A stretch of 33,924 nt of DNA from Nitrososphaeraceae archaeon (GCA_016782315.1 JADDOQ010000006.1:1-33924); one strand, 5' to 3'; shown: positions 10,288 to 20,436, counted from the first letter of the stretch. Numbers and translations are program-made. The notes: generated by a model not told the origin, from the letters alone.

Positions 10288-10507
10288 GCATATTGGGTTT
10301 ACCAATCGCCACTGGAAACTAAATGGTTTGATTTCACGACACGACACAACATATCGATACCCGTTTTCCATGAACTGGTGATAGCTATAGGGTTTCGCAT
10401 CGACCTTTCTTTTTCTTTACCTCTATCGCAGCCTTACCTCTGTTTTTTATGTTAGGAAAGACTAAGTTATATGTCTAATAATACATAGTGTTAGATAAAT
10501 ATTTATA

Positions 10508-10545
10508 TTGTAATATACATTACATATATTAGGGTGATATTACAA
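10508..10545 (+). promoter_or_regulatory. overlapping inverted repeats upstream of hsp20 (candidate operator)
   Basis: TTGTAATAT (10508-10516) and ATATTACAA (10537-10545) are perfect 9-bp inverted arms. TGTAAT-ATAC-ATTACA (10509-10524) is nested inside. Confidence 0.45.
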
Positions 10546-10546
10546 T

Positions 10547-11254
10547 ATGAGTTTTAAAAATGTTATTGAAAATGTTATTAAAAATAGTTGGCTTAACAAA
10601 ATAATTGGCCGCCGCGGCAAGAGTAACAAAAAAACCCAACCACATGACAACAGGGATTATTTTAGGGAATTTGAGTCCATTCAAGAAGAAGTATCAAAAA
10701 TGTTAAACCAATTTTACATTATCACACCCAACCTGACAAAGGAAACGCTGGGTGAGTATTATATACCCAAATATGACCGACTACAACAAGATGGACCAAC
10801 TGTGTATGGATACACCCTGACTGTTGGACCTGATGGCAGACCCCAAGTGATGGAGTTTGCAAATGCTGTGTCTTTTGCAGATGAAGGATTGGATAAAGAA
10901 AACGCAAGAATGGCTTCTGTATTTGAAGAATATTGGTGTGAATCAGGACCAGCTTCACCAAAAACGCCCACAGAAAGAGAGCCTGTGGCCGATATAAACT
11001 CCACAGATAAGGAAGTCAAGGTTGTAATGGAAATGCCGGGTGTAAAAGAAGAAGACATTGCGATAAACGCCTGTGATGGAAGGTTGGAGGTTTTGACAAA
11101 TGCGCCTCACAGAAACTATCGTAAACTTATCGAATTGCCCCAAGACGCAGATACTGAAACCGCAAGGTTTACACACAATAATGGGGTTTTGGAGGTAACC
11201 TTCAAAAAGAAGAGAACTGCTAAACCAAAAGGAAAAGAGATAGCGATAGAATAA
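10547..11254 (+). CDS. Hsp20/alpha-crystallin family small heat shock protein
   Basis: C-terminal alpha-crystallin domain: VKVVMEMPGVKEEDIAINACDGRLEVLTNAPHRNYRKLIELPQDADTETARFTHNNGVLEVTFKKK. Confidence 0.88.
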   Translation: MSFKNVIENVIKNSWLNKIIGRRGKSNKKTQPHDNRDYFREFESIQEEVSKMLNQFYIITPNLTKETLGEYYIPKYDRLQQDGPTVYGYTLTVGPDGRPQVMEFANAVSFADEGLDKENARMASVFEEYWCESGPASPKTPTEREPVADINSTDKEVKVVMEMPGVKEEDIAINACDGRLEVLTNAPHRNYRKLIELPQDADTETARFTHNNGVLEVTFKKKRTAKPKGKEIAIE

Positions 11255-11365
11255 CGCTATTGATTTTTGGCTTGTCTTTTTGTTTTCCTTAGCTCTATTG
11301 CAATGCTCAAGTCAAAATAAAATTGAAAGGTTAAATCCTGCAATATGGGATTATCAAAGTATTAG

Positions 11366-11518
11366 ATGATAGGCCGCATAATCCTTGGTATAATCGCATT
11401 GATAGTAATATTTGTAATAATTGGTTTTTTGATAAAAATTATTGCTTCTTTTCTCATAGGGCTTGTGGCACTTGGAATTGTTGTTGTTGGAGGGTGGTTG
11501 ATTTACAAAAAATTATAA
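11366..11518 (+). CDS. 50-aa hydrophobic membrane microprotein
   Basis: ATG..TAA: MIGRIILGIIALIVIFVIIGFLIKIIASFLIGLVALGIVVVGGWLIYKKL; two hydrophobic helices. Below the ORF-track length cutoff. Confidence 0.5.
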   Translation: MIGRIILGIIALIVIFVIIGFLIKIIASFLIGLVALGIVVVGGWLIYKKL

Positions 11519-11968
11519 AAAATAGATAAGCCTAAACTGCTGTAAATTTTGATGCGACTTGATTACGGTGGCATGCTCTCTAATAAAACATTTACAATTT
11601 ATAACTGCAGAGAGAAGCAATGGGATACGGCACAAAGGGTTTAAGAGAATTGTTTTTTATTCTGTACCTTTGATAATCAATACCAAACCGATAGTGCAAT
11701 ATGTCTATATGGATTCAATACATGCATGTTCGGTAAAAAAATAAAAATCGGCACTGATTGCACCCGGGGTTTCCTTTTCGCAATGCACATTGCATAACCG
11801 CATTTGAACCCGCACTCCCTTCTGGATTGATAATGCTGCTGATTGTGAAACTGTCCTTTGAAAAAAAGTTTACTTTTGGTTATTGAAAATGATTTTAGTT
11901 GCTTTGTCCTATGGGGGGAGGGTATGAGGAGGAGGGATAAATCATCAAAACGTACCCACTACATTATG

Positions 11969-11982
11969 ACTGACTGGTCAGT
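11969..11982 (+). promoter_or_regulatory. TetR-type palindromic operator candidate
   Basis: ACTGAC-TG-GTCAGT perfect palindrome upstream of the probable start of the membrane protein (12050). Confidence 0.5.
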
Positions 11983-12049
11983 TAGTTTATTTGGCGCCTG
12001 TCTCAAATATACGTATGAAAAAGACGGTGAAGGGTTTTTAAAATTGAAA

Positions 12050-13165
12050 ATGAACCCATTGGATTTGTCTGTAGTTTTGCTAATTGTGGCCACTGCGGGC
12101 TCTGTTTTGCAGATAAGCGGAACAAGCTGGGACGTTACCTCCCATCTGTTGCAATTGCCTGAAACCTTCTTTACACCCTCACATACCTTGCTTTATGCCG
12201 GCATAGGTTTGTTGTCCGTATCTTCAGCAATTGCACTGCATTTGTTCTATAAAAATAAAGAAATGCGCAAATTGCCTTTCACAATTTCCTTTAAACTACT
12301 TGCAATAGGGTCTGCAGTTTCTTTGGTGGCCGGCCCATCTGATTATCTTTGGCATGAGATGTTTGGAATTGATGGTCTCCTAAGTCCTACCCACCTTACA
12401 TTAATTACGGGCATGTTAATCAATTCCATTGCGGTTGTACTGGGGCTTGCAAGGATAAACGTAAATCTACGATCCATGGGCCAGAAAAGAATGGTAAAGG
12501 CCGCCTTATTTCCGGCATTTGCTGCCATGTGGTTTACAATGATGTGGTATACCTACGCATTTGCCCTGCCATTTTCTGATGGTGAGCAATTTAACTTTAA
12601 CCTAAATCCCATAGCCGAATCAGCAATTGCCGTTGTCGCACTACCCCTAATCAGTGCAATGGTGTTTGTTACTGCATCTAAAACTCTTGGAGGATATGGA
12701 GCAAGTGCCGTTGCGGCAATACTGGTTGGATTGGTTGCAGTGACAAACATTGTGCCCTCAAATCAATTGATGCCTTTCCTGCCGGGCTACTTGTCAATTG
12801 TAGTGATTGCAATAGTTGCTGATTTAGTATCAAATAAATCATCATCAGCAGCAGCGGCATTGCAGTTAAAATCACGGATTCTTGGAACAGGAAAATCGAC
12901 ATTGATTGCTGGTGCGATGGTGGGCTCATTATTCTATGTGCTTGGATATCCCATGCTTCCAACTACTTTTGCAGTTTTTATGGGATATCACGACTTTGAT
13001 CCCGTATCTGACATTTTGCCAATATTTGTAAACACTTTGCCCGCCGTATTGCCCTTTACAATCATTGCGGGTGCTATAATGGGTATGGTGGGGGCAATAA
13101 TTTCAGAAAAAAAAATACAATCAAAATCGGCTGTAAAATATACCGATGCAACCGACCTAGTTTGA
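12050..13165 (+). CDS. conserved multi-pass membrane protein
   Basis: ORF 11858..13165. The hydrophobic conserved part begins at the in-frame ATG at 12050 (MNPLDLSVVLLIVATAGSVLQISGTSWDVTSHLLQLPETFFTPSHTLLYAG). Confidence 0.8.
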   Translation: MNPLDLSVVLLIVATAGSVLQISGTSWDVTSHLLQLPETFFTPSHTLLYAGIGLLSVSSAIALHLFYKNKEMRKLPFTISFKLLAIGSAVSLVAGPSDYLWHEMFGIDGLLSPTHLTLITGMLINSIAVVLGLARINVNLRSMGQKRMVKAALFPAFAAMWFTMMWYTYAFALPFSDGEQFNFNLNPIAESAIAVVALPLISAMVFVTASKTLGGYGASAVAAILVGLVAVTNIVPSNQLMPFLPGYLSIVVIAIVADLVSNKSSSAAAALQLKSRILGTGKSTLIAGAMVGSLFYVLGYPMLPTTFAVFMGYHDFDPVSDILPIFVNTLPAVLPFTIIAGAIMGMVGAIISEKKIQSKSAVKYTDATDLV

Positions 13166-13198
13166 GCAAATCCAGAAACGCTGCCAAAATAAACAGAA

Positions 13199-13813
13199 AT
13201 GTCCCCTAAGGTCAGCACCCAATACAAAGCAGAAACTAGGGATCGGATAATCAGCTCAGCCGTAATTAACTTTTCTTTAAATGGATTCGATAAAGCAAGG
13301 ATGGAGGATATCGCTATAGATGCCGACGTAAGCAAAGGCACATTGTATCTATACTTTAAAAGCAAAGAGGATTTGTTTTATGCCATATGCCAAAATAACG
13401 CCAAAAAACTAAAAGGACAATTGGATGTGTTGTTTAGTCAAAGCAAAGGAGATCTTTTGTACAATGCTGAAAAATTTTATGATAGTTTTCAGGATATTGT
13501 AAAAGATGATGAACAAAAGATAGCATTTGAGATAATATCTGAATGTTCGCGAAACCAACAGTTGCGAAAGGTAATGTATGAGCAACGACTGAAGATATTT
13601 GGTATAGTTTCTGAATACCTTAACCTACAAATTGAAAAAGGATTTTTTAAAAAAGATGTGGATGTAAATGCCATAGCATGTGGCCTAGTATCCCTATATG
13701 ATGGGCTGTCATTGAGCAAAATAATTGGAATAAGCAATGATTTTAACAAAAGAGCATGGACCGAAACAATCAAAGCTATATTTGCAAGTCTAGGCAGCAG
13801 CAGCAACAGATAA
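13199..13813 (+). CDS. TetR/AcrR family transcriptional regulator
   Basis: N-terminal HTH: TRDRIISSAVINFSLNGFDKARMEDIAIDADVSKGTLYLYFKSKEDLFYAI. Confidence 0.93.
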   Translation: MSPKVSTQYKAETRDRIISSAVINFSLNGFDKARMEDIAIDADVSKGTLYLYFKSKEDLFYAICQNNAKKLKGQLDVLFSQSKGDLLYNAEKFYDSFQDIVKDDEQKIAFEIISECSRNQQLRKVMYEQRLKIFGIVSEYLNLQIEKGFFKKDVDVNAIACGLVSLYDGLSLSKIIGISNDFNKRAWTETIKAIFASLGSSSNR

Positions 13814-13974
13814 AATTAACATTTGTTTGCTGTTGCAAAATACAATATAAACAATTGAGGGAACCATTTACTGTGGAATTTGGCCAAGATTAGGTGTTTC
13901 TTTTCGGGGTTGGAGTGTTGGTAATTGGGGAATTCGATTCATATGATCTGTGCATCCTCAAACAAGACTTTTAA

Positions 13975-14034
13975 GGTTATGGGGGATGGAAAGGTGCGTA
14001 TTCCCCATATCCCTTGAAAGGACTCCCCATAACC
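13975..14034 (+). ncRNA. candidate structured RNA element or terminator with competing stems
   Basis: GGTTATGGGG (13975-13984) pairs perfectly with CCCCATAACC (14025-14034). An internal CCCCATA (14003-14009) can pair with the same TATGGGG. Strand not established. Confidence 0.4.
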
Positions 14035-14092
14035 GAAAAAAATCGCGATTATATTTATTAGATGTGGTATTTAATGTATTTGTGAAAACGTT

Positions 14093-14188
14093 GTGGAAAC
14101 TGACCAGGATATAGAGGAATTAAAAGAAAAACACGAAAAAGAGGAGGAGGAGCAAAGAGAAAAACTGGAAGAGGAGGAAGGGCCATAA
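14093..14188 (+). CDS. very acidic/charged small ORF (31 aa)
   Basis: GTG start: VETDQDIEELKEKHEKEEEEQREKLEEEEGP*; predicted charged helix. Confidence 0.35.
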   Translation: METDQDIEELKEKHEKEEEEQREKLEEEEGP

Positions 14189-14433
14189 CAACATCAACAA
14201 AACTAAAACTAATATTTAATTCCTTTAATTGTTGTTGTTTGGCGCCATTACGGTTGTATTAATAAAAACCACGAAGACTTGCAATAGGTTATTGCCAGTT
14301 TGTTACTGATTTGCCGTTTTCGTTATGCTTGATCTAACTGCCATTTTGACAGTAATGCAGTCACCTGAATTGACTTGAATTATTCTGCTACTGCGGTTAT
14401 GTTGTGGAAATCCGTTATCGAAATATAGTTTAG

Positions 14434-15291
14434 TTACCCGTACATTACTCTTTGCCCTGTCATGGTTACCTGCTCTCTTTGCTCTTGTTCTGCTTTTATG
14501 ATTTGTTCCAATTGTCTCTTTAAGATCTGTCCTTGTTCCTTTAGCTGTGTTGGGTCTATTTTCAAGTTCTCATCCTTTATGATGCTGTTGTAGGACTCAA
14601 TCAATAGAGCTGCCCCTTCAGGATCCGGAATGCCGCTAGAGGAGGGAACAAGAATTGCAGCACATGGAATCTGGTTGGACAGACAGGCCGATAGCAATCC
14701 TCCTGCAATTCCTCCTATAAATGTGGTGTACTTTTTAAGGGATTCCTCTATGGCGCTGTTATTGAAATTACTTTGTATGTGACCTTTATTGTCAGAAATT
14801 GAAATGTTCCCCTCCTCCTTTTTGTTGTTGTTATCCTTTGTGATGTTATTCTCCATTTCGGTACTTTGCAGTATGGTGGTGTGTCTATCCGATCTTGGGA
14901 TACCTTGTACAGGAACTCCGTCTAAAACAAGAACCTCTTGAATGGTGTTTTTGATGGCCCAGTCCATCACTGTGTCAAGCACAGAATGAATGCCATTTAT
15001 CATAAGGGGCGCCTCACACACAAGAACACAAACGTTGCCTGCCTCATTTGCATATAAACGAAATGGATGCCTTAGCTTCCCATCTATAAATATCACGCCT
15101 GGGGAAATATACTGTGATTCGACACACGCAATTTGGTGCATATTTAACTTATCAATTATATAGCTAGTGCTTATTGATCCTACAAGGCCAGGACCGGGAA
15201 AGCCTGCAATAAGAACTGATTTGCTGTTTTGTAATTTATCAAAATCAGATATTGTTCTGATTGTTGTTGTTGAATTTGATATGGAGCTCAT
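14434..15291 (-). CDS. PAC2 family protein (proteasome-assembly-chaperone-like)
   Basis: SVLIAGFPGPGLVGSISTSYIIDKLNMHQIACVESQYISPGVIFIDGKLRHPFRLY, GGIAGGLLSACLSNQIPCAAILVPSSSGIPDPEGAALLIE. Confidence 0.9.
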   Translation of the reverse strand: MSSISNSTTTIRTISDFDKLQNSKSVLIAGFPGPGLVGSISTSYIIDKLNMHQIACVESQYISPGVIFIDGKLRHPFRLYANEAGNVCVLVCEAPLMINGIHSVLDTVMDWAIKNTIQEVLVLDGVPVQGIPRSDRHTTILQSTEMENNITKDNNNKKEEGNISISDNKGHIQSNFNNSAIEESLKKYTTFIGGIAGGLLSACLSNQIPCAAILVPSSSGIPDPEGAALLIESYNSIIKDENLKIDPTQLKEQGQILKRQLEQIIKAEQEQREQVTMTGQRVMYG

Positions 15292-15471
15292 TTCTTACCT
15301 TTTTACCTCTGACGTTTTATTTATAGGCAGAATAGTTAATAAGCTTCTTTGTTGTTGCCCAAATCAGCCAAGCATTAAACCAATTTCGTCTGTATGGTCA
15401 TATCCGCCATCACTGTGAATCTTTCGTTTAGGTGTTCTGTTTAGTCGTTGGCGCAATACCAATAAAATATA

Positions 15472-16500
15472 TTGCATGCTTTATTTGTATCAGAATTGAT
15501 TGAGGATATAACAATATCGAAAATAAAAAACAGGGTCCTATCAATAACTCACCAACAAGATGTTGACGGGCTCTTTTGCGGTGCCATCCTAAAGAATGCG
15601 TTTCCCGACACTTTGGTCCACCTTACAAATTACGGCTATAGCAATATGGTGCAGGCATCAAAGACAATCGAAAACAGTGTCTCCAAATCAAAAAAGAGGG
15701 GCGTCATAATCATAAGTGATTTGTCTGTTGATGATATCAAGGATGTTGAACCAATAGAGGCTGCGGCGGGGAAAGCAAAGGAGTCTGGTTGGCATTTTTT
15801 ATGGATTGATCATCATTTCTGGAATGAAAACATAAGGAAAAAAGTAGAATCTTTTGCTACTTTGATATTGTCAAAGGAAGAGGAACAAAAATGCGCTTCA
15901 GAGATTATCTGTCAGACATTAAACATTAAAAGAACGGCATGCCAAAGGATGGCAAAATTGGCCCATGACATAGATTTTGGGTTAAATGAAATTAAAAACC
16001 CCCCGCCTTTGCCTGAAATCATTAGGTATTATCTTACGCTCCCAAATGCCCATAAAAAATTGCATGCAATAGTGAAAAAAGCATCAAAAGGTGTATTTTG
16101 GGATGATGAACTGCAGGAAGTTTATGAGAGCAAGTATCTTCCGCTAAAGGATTCTGCTATGAAAAACGCAATGGATTCCCTTGTAATCCAGAATATACAA
16201 AAGTATAAAGTTGCAATTGTTGAATCCCCCCAAGTACTATCCAAAAGCATAATTGCACAGAGAATATTTGAATTGCATAAAGAGGCGGATTTGGCAATCT
16301 TGTTCGCCCTTGACGGAAAATTAAGCATCAGGAGAAAGCCTGATTCAGATGTAAAATGTGATCTTATTGCGCAGAGATTGAACGGTGGTGGTCATAGTTA
16401 TGCTGCTGGCGGAATAATAAAACCTTTAATCGGCGAAGGGGAAAACCCAAAGGTGGGGACAGAAGACGTTATTGAGGAGTTGCAGAAAGCTTTAAAATAA
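15472..16500 (+). CDS. archaeal DHH family phosphoesterase
   Basis: ITHQQDVDGLFCGAIL, SDLSVDD, WIDHHFWNE (DHH) and C-terminal LNGGGHSYAAGG. Confidence 0.9.
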   Translation: MHALFVSELIEDITISKIKNRVLSITHQQDVDGLFCGAILKNAFPDTLVHLTNYGYSNMVQASKTIENSVSKSKKRGVIIISDLSVDDIKDVEPIEAAAGKAKESGWHFLWIDHHFWNENIRKKVESFATLILSKEEEQKCASEIICQTLNIKRTACQRMAKLAHDIDFGLNEIKNPPPLPEIIRYYLTLPNAHKKLHAIVKKASKGVFWDDELQEVYESKYLPLKDSAMKNAMDSLVIQNIQKYKVAIVESPQVLSKSIIAQRIFELHKEADLAILFALDGKLSIRRKPDSDVKCDLIAQRLNGGGHSYAAGGIIKPLIGEGENPKVGTEDVIEELQKALK

Positions 16501-17097
16501 CAATTGTTTTGCTATCATGGGGGCACAATAACCCGATTCTGTACTATGGATATTAAATAATTTGTTAACTAGTTAATTAATTCATGAAGAAAAAAAGCAC
16601 TTTTGAATTGAATGCTTGTGCCGAAATGCTTTTGAATACCCCGCCTTGAGCGAAATGCGCATTTTTCTGCGGCTTCGGAGGCGACATAAATAACAAATTG
16701 GATAAGGGCTACTGGTCATCTTGTCTGTATGCAGATATACTATAGTAGTTATGCTCTTCCATTTGCAACGGCTTGGATGGCTCAAAGCAGATGCGGATAA
16801 TTTGTGGGACTCAAAGAATGGTTTTACTTTGGTTAGTGGCGAAATTGCCGAACATCATCAGACCTGGAGATACTACCTTCTTACATTTTACGACACTAAA
16901 TATTTTTATTGTGGATAAAATTTTAAATATGCAAATAGTTTATTTGTATCTAAAAGCGCATTGACTCTCGATTTCTTGGTTGATGTTATGCCTTATGCTC
17001 CAGCTAATCCAATTAACTGCAAAATATCGCATGTCTGTTTATTGCCTGTCCTATGGGGATTGTTTTTACAAAACTCATGATAAACTTTTGATGGACT

Positions 17098-17487
17098 ATG
17101 AAAAACAGTGTCTTTGACATTAAAAGACCCCACTTTCCGGTATTGGTCACACTTGTCTCTATAATAGTGGTTGGTTTAATAGGAATTCCATTTGGTGATT
17201 CAAGGTTTATCGTTTATGCAATTTTCCTTGAATTGGTCTATGTGTCACTGGCTATTCTTGTCGCAAAGGGCTACAGAAAGCCACTCTATGTTTGTATTTT
17301 GATTGCAATAATAATCATTGTGGGAAACAGTTTTGTTAGTGCCCACATCAATAGAATAATGACCCTGTCACGACCCCTTAACACCATGGTTTTGATAGTT
17401 GGTGGATACTTGCTGCAAGGCTTGTTGGTGTATACAAGCGCAATGGCATTAAGAATAAGCAATAAATCAAAATCCGGGACTCAATAG
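17098..17487 (+). CDS. small multi-pass membrane protein (129 aa)
   Basis: Four hydrophobic segments and an intact ATG ORF. Confidence 0.55.
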   Translation: MKNSVFDIKRPHFPVLVTLVSIIVVGLIGIPFGDSRFIVYAIFLELVYVSLAILVAKGYRKPLYVCILIAIIIIVGNSFVSAHINRIMTLSRPLNTMVLIVGGYLLQGLLVYTSAMALRISNKSKSGTQ

Positions 17488-17848
17488 AATAATATTGTTA
17501 TTGTTTTGAACTTTTGTTGGCATGAAATACCCGCAACAGACAGCCATTGCATCTTTCATTTTTGATTTTATCCTGTTATAGCATTTCCAAAACTAACTGT
17601 TATTGTGACTTTATAAATAACGGTCCTTTGGTGTGTCTTTACCTGTTGTAATCTGATGCCTCTCTGTTGTTGATTTGCTTTAACTACTGTAATGCTATTT
17701 GTTAAAATGCTGCACTCCAAATCAAAAAACTTGACTGTGGTTTACAAAGAATTAATCCCCGGGTATTTAGCACTTGCCCACCCACCATCTTGATTGTCAA
17801 GCCATCTGAACCTGTACAATAACGAGAAAAAATGGTGTTGATGCTTTT

Positions 17849-17870
17849 TAACATATAACACTATATGTTA
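17849..17870. repeat. perfect inverted repeat downstream of the aldehyde dehydrogenase
   Basis: TAACATATA-ACAC-TATATGTTA, 9-bp arms with 4-nt loop. Confidence 0.6.
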
Positions 17871-17871
17871 T

Positions 17872-17890
17872 CTGCTGCTGCTGCTGCTGC
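17872..17890. repeat. (CTG)6 trinucleotide repeat
   Basis: ctgctgctgctgctgctgc, directly 3' of the minus-strand stop codon. Confidence 0.85.
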
Positions 17891-17892
17891 TA

Positions 17893-19302
17893 CTATTCCA
17901 CATAGTGATGACGACTCAGTTGGTCATAGAATCTGACTGATTTTGTGTTTACGAATTCTAATATCCCATACCTGGATAGTTCTCTACCAAAGCCGCTGTT
18001 TTTAACGCCACCAAAAGGAACCCTTGGATCAGATATCACAACATTGTTTACCGTGACAATGCCAGCATGCACAGCTCTTGAATATCTTTCTGCCTTGTCC
18101 AAATTTTGTGTCCAGATGCTGGCTCCAAGACCGAATTTTGTGTTGTTTGCTACTTCTATTGCTTGTGCTTCATCCTCTACGGTCAGTATGGGCGCAACAG
18201 GCCCGAATGTTTCTTCCTGCGCTATTTCCATATCAGGAGTGACGTTGTTGAAAACCGTGGGGCTGTAAAAATATCCTTTTACGCTGCCGTTGACTTTAAC
18301 GTCTGTTTTGTGACCTCCTGTAAGCAGCTGCGCCCCTTCTTTTATTGCTCTTTTGACCATTCCATCAATACCCTCAACCGCATCGGAGTTTACTAATGGA
18401 CCCAAATCGGTATCGTCGGATAAGGGATCTCCAACTTTGAGTTTTTCAGTCTTTTCTACAAATTTTTCTGTAAACTCTTTTGCAATTTTTTTGACCACAA
18501 TAAAGCGCTTTGAAGCAATACAACTCTGCCCGCAGTTGATGAACCTTCCCTTTACTGCTCCAGAACTCGCTTTATCGATATCGGCATCTTCACAGACTAT
18601 GAATGGATCGCTGCCTCCTAATTCCAAAACTATTTTCTTTAGATGTGATGCCGCCCTTTGCCCTACCTTGGCGCCAATGGGAACGCTCCCTGTAAAAGTT
18701 ACGGCACTGATATCGTCTGAATCTATCAGATATTCAGCTTCTTTTGATGACGCGACAATGGTTTGAAACACGCTATCTGGCATTCCTATCTTGTTGAATA
18801 TTTTTTCTATTTGGATGCCACAACCCATCGTAACACTAGCTGGTTTTAGAATGATTGTATTTCCTGCCATCAGACATGGTGCGGCAAATCTTAACGCCTG
18901 CCAATAGGGAAAGTTCCAGGGCATTAGGCTAGCTATCACCCCAAGAGGCTCAAAACTAACAACACTTTTTCTTGCTTCTGTGTTTATAATTTCATCAGTT
19001 AGAAATATTTCCCCATTATCTGCAAAATACTCTATTGCCCAAGCGCATTTGTCTACCTCACTTCTTGCCTCCTTGATAGCTTTTCCCATCTCAATAGAGG
19101 CGATTTTGGCCAGATTCTCTCTGTCTTTTCTAAACTCATTGGCAAATGCATATAGAAAGTTTTCTCTCTTATCGTGGTCTTTTTTCCACTCTCCAAACGC
19201 ATCTTTTGCTTTCTTTGTCTTGGTGGTTATTTCATCTTTTGATATGGTGTTATATTCTTCAATGACTTCTTCTGTTGAAGGGTTGATTGTTTTTATTATC
19301 AA
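17893..19302 (-). CDS. aldehyde dehydrogenase, succinate-semialdehyde dehydrogenase-like
   Basis: MPWNFPYWQALRFAAPCLMAGNTIILKPA, VTFTGSVPIGAKVGQRAASHLKKIVLELGGSDPFIV, NCGQSCIASKRFIV, ETFGPVAPI. Confidence 0.93.
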   Translation of the reverse strand: MIIKTINPSTEEVIEEYNTISKDEITTKTKKAKDAFGEWKKDHDKRENFLYAFANEFRKDRENLAKIASIEMGKAIKEARSEVDKCAWAIEYFADNGEIFLTDEIINTEARKSVVSFEPLGVIASLMPWNFPYWQALRFAAPCLMAGNTIILKPASVTMGCGIQIEKIFNKIGMPDSVFQTIVASSKEAEYLIDSDDISAVTFTGSVPIGAKVGQRAASHLKKIVLELGGSDPFIVCEDADIDKASSGAVKGRFINCGQSCIASKRFIVVKKIAKEFTEKFVEKTEKLKVGDPLSDDTDLGPLVNSDAVEGIDGMVKRAIKEGAQLLTGGHKTDVKVNGSVKGYFYSPTVFNNVTPDMEIAQEETFGPVAPILTVEDEAQAIEVANNTKFGLGASIWTQNLDKAERYSRAVHAGIVTVNNVVISDPRVPFGGVKNSGFGRELSRYGILEFVNTKSVRFYDQLSRHHYVE

Positions 19303-19534
19303 GGATTTATGATCTCTCTACAATCAATAATTTAACTTCTTTCAATAACTTGATGTTTATTACTTACCTGTTTGAATCAAACTAACTTTTGGCAGAAACA
19401 ATTAGCTTCACCATTTGACATGCTGAAATACCAAAATGTTGTTTTCACATTTCATCTGTATCCTTCTTGCCGATGTAATGTTTGTTGCTTGACAATTATT
19501 TTATACCGGATACTAAAAACATTATTGACAACAA

Positions 19535-20436
19535 ACATTGCGTATTCTCCATATAGATGATGCCGCTGCAGTATCATGCATATTAGCAAAATACCAACAG
19601 CAGATACAAGGGCACAATTCAAAAGTTATCAAGTATGACATTTATGATAAATTTGGATTTTACAGATTCTATGGGGATTACGTAACAATCGCTACATCGG
19701 AGGACCAGTTCCTAAAAAACATTGTTGAGGAATCAAAATCTGCGGATATAATCCACATCCACACCAGATCCGATGTGTTTTTAAAACTTCAATAAGTTTG
19801 GAAAATCAAAAAAAATGGTTTTACATTACCATGGCACTGACATAAGGGACCTAAAAAAACAAAAACTCCCTCACCGATCAAGACTATCCGACATTGCCAT
19901 TAGTTTAATTCTGAAATACAGAAAGATACGAAATACTTTGCTGCTAAAAAAAGGATACACTACAAAGCACAAAATTTAGCTGATGCGGTTATTGTGTCCA
20001 CATCAGATCTTATGAAATACACATCTACAAAGAATGCCGTTAGGAAACTGTATCTTCCAAACCCGTTGATTTGGATGTCTTCAAGCCTGGTGCAATACTG
20101 CCTCCAACAAGCAATGATGGCCTAAAGAGGGGGAGTGCTGTTACCATGGACAACGAGGTAACTGACATACCATGGGCACTGGAATACTTGAAAAAAAATA
20201 ACATTAATCTTGACATAACGGTGCATGATAGGATAAGGCATCCTTTGATGTATCAGGACCTCCCAAACTTTCTAAAACAATACAAGACATATGTGGATAT
20301 CAGATATATTAATAAAAAGATCATACCTGCATTAAGCAAAACTGCACTAGAGTCTTTGGCTTGTGGACTTGATGTACTGGATTATCAATTAAAATTTAGA
20401 AACAGATTGCCTGAGGAGCATATCCCTCAAGTGTGA
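19535..20436 (+). pseudogene. degraded GT4-like glycosyltransferase
   Basis: Fragments MRILHIDDAAAVSCILAKYQQ...SADIIHIHTRSDVFLKLQ*; KFGKSKKMVLHYHGTDIRDLKKQKLPHRSRLSDIAIS; QNLADAVIVSTSDLMKYTSTKNAVRKLYLPNPL; LDVFKPG...KKIIPALSKTALESLACGLDV. They are in different frames with stops. Confidence 0.8.

Noticed and set aside
16560-17000. Overlapping 62-68 aa ORFs between DHH and the small membrane protein
   Set aside because: Mutually overlapping frames on both strands without consistent protein-like sequence.
18353-18766. 137-aa + strand ORF
   Set aside because: Antisense to the aldehyde dehydrogenase; no domain.
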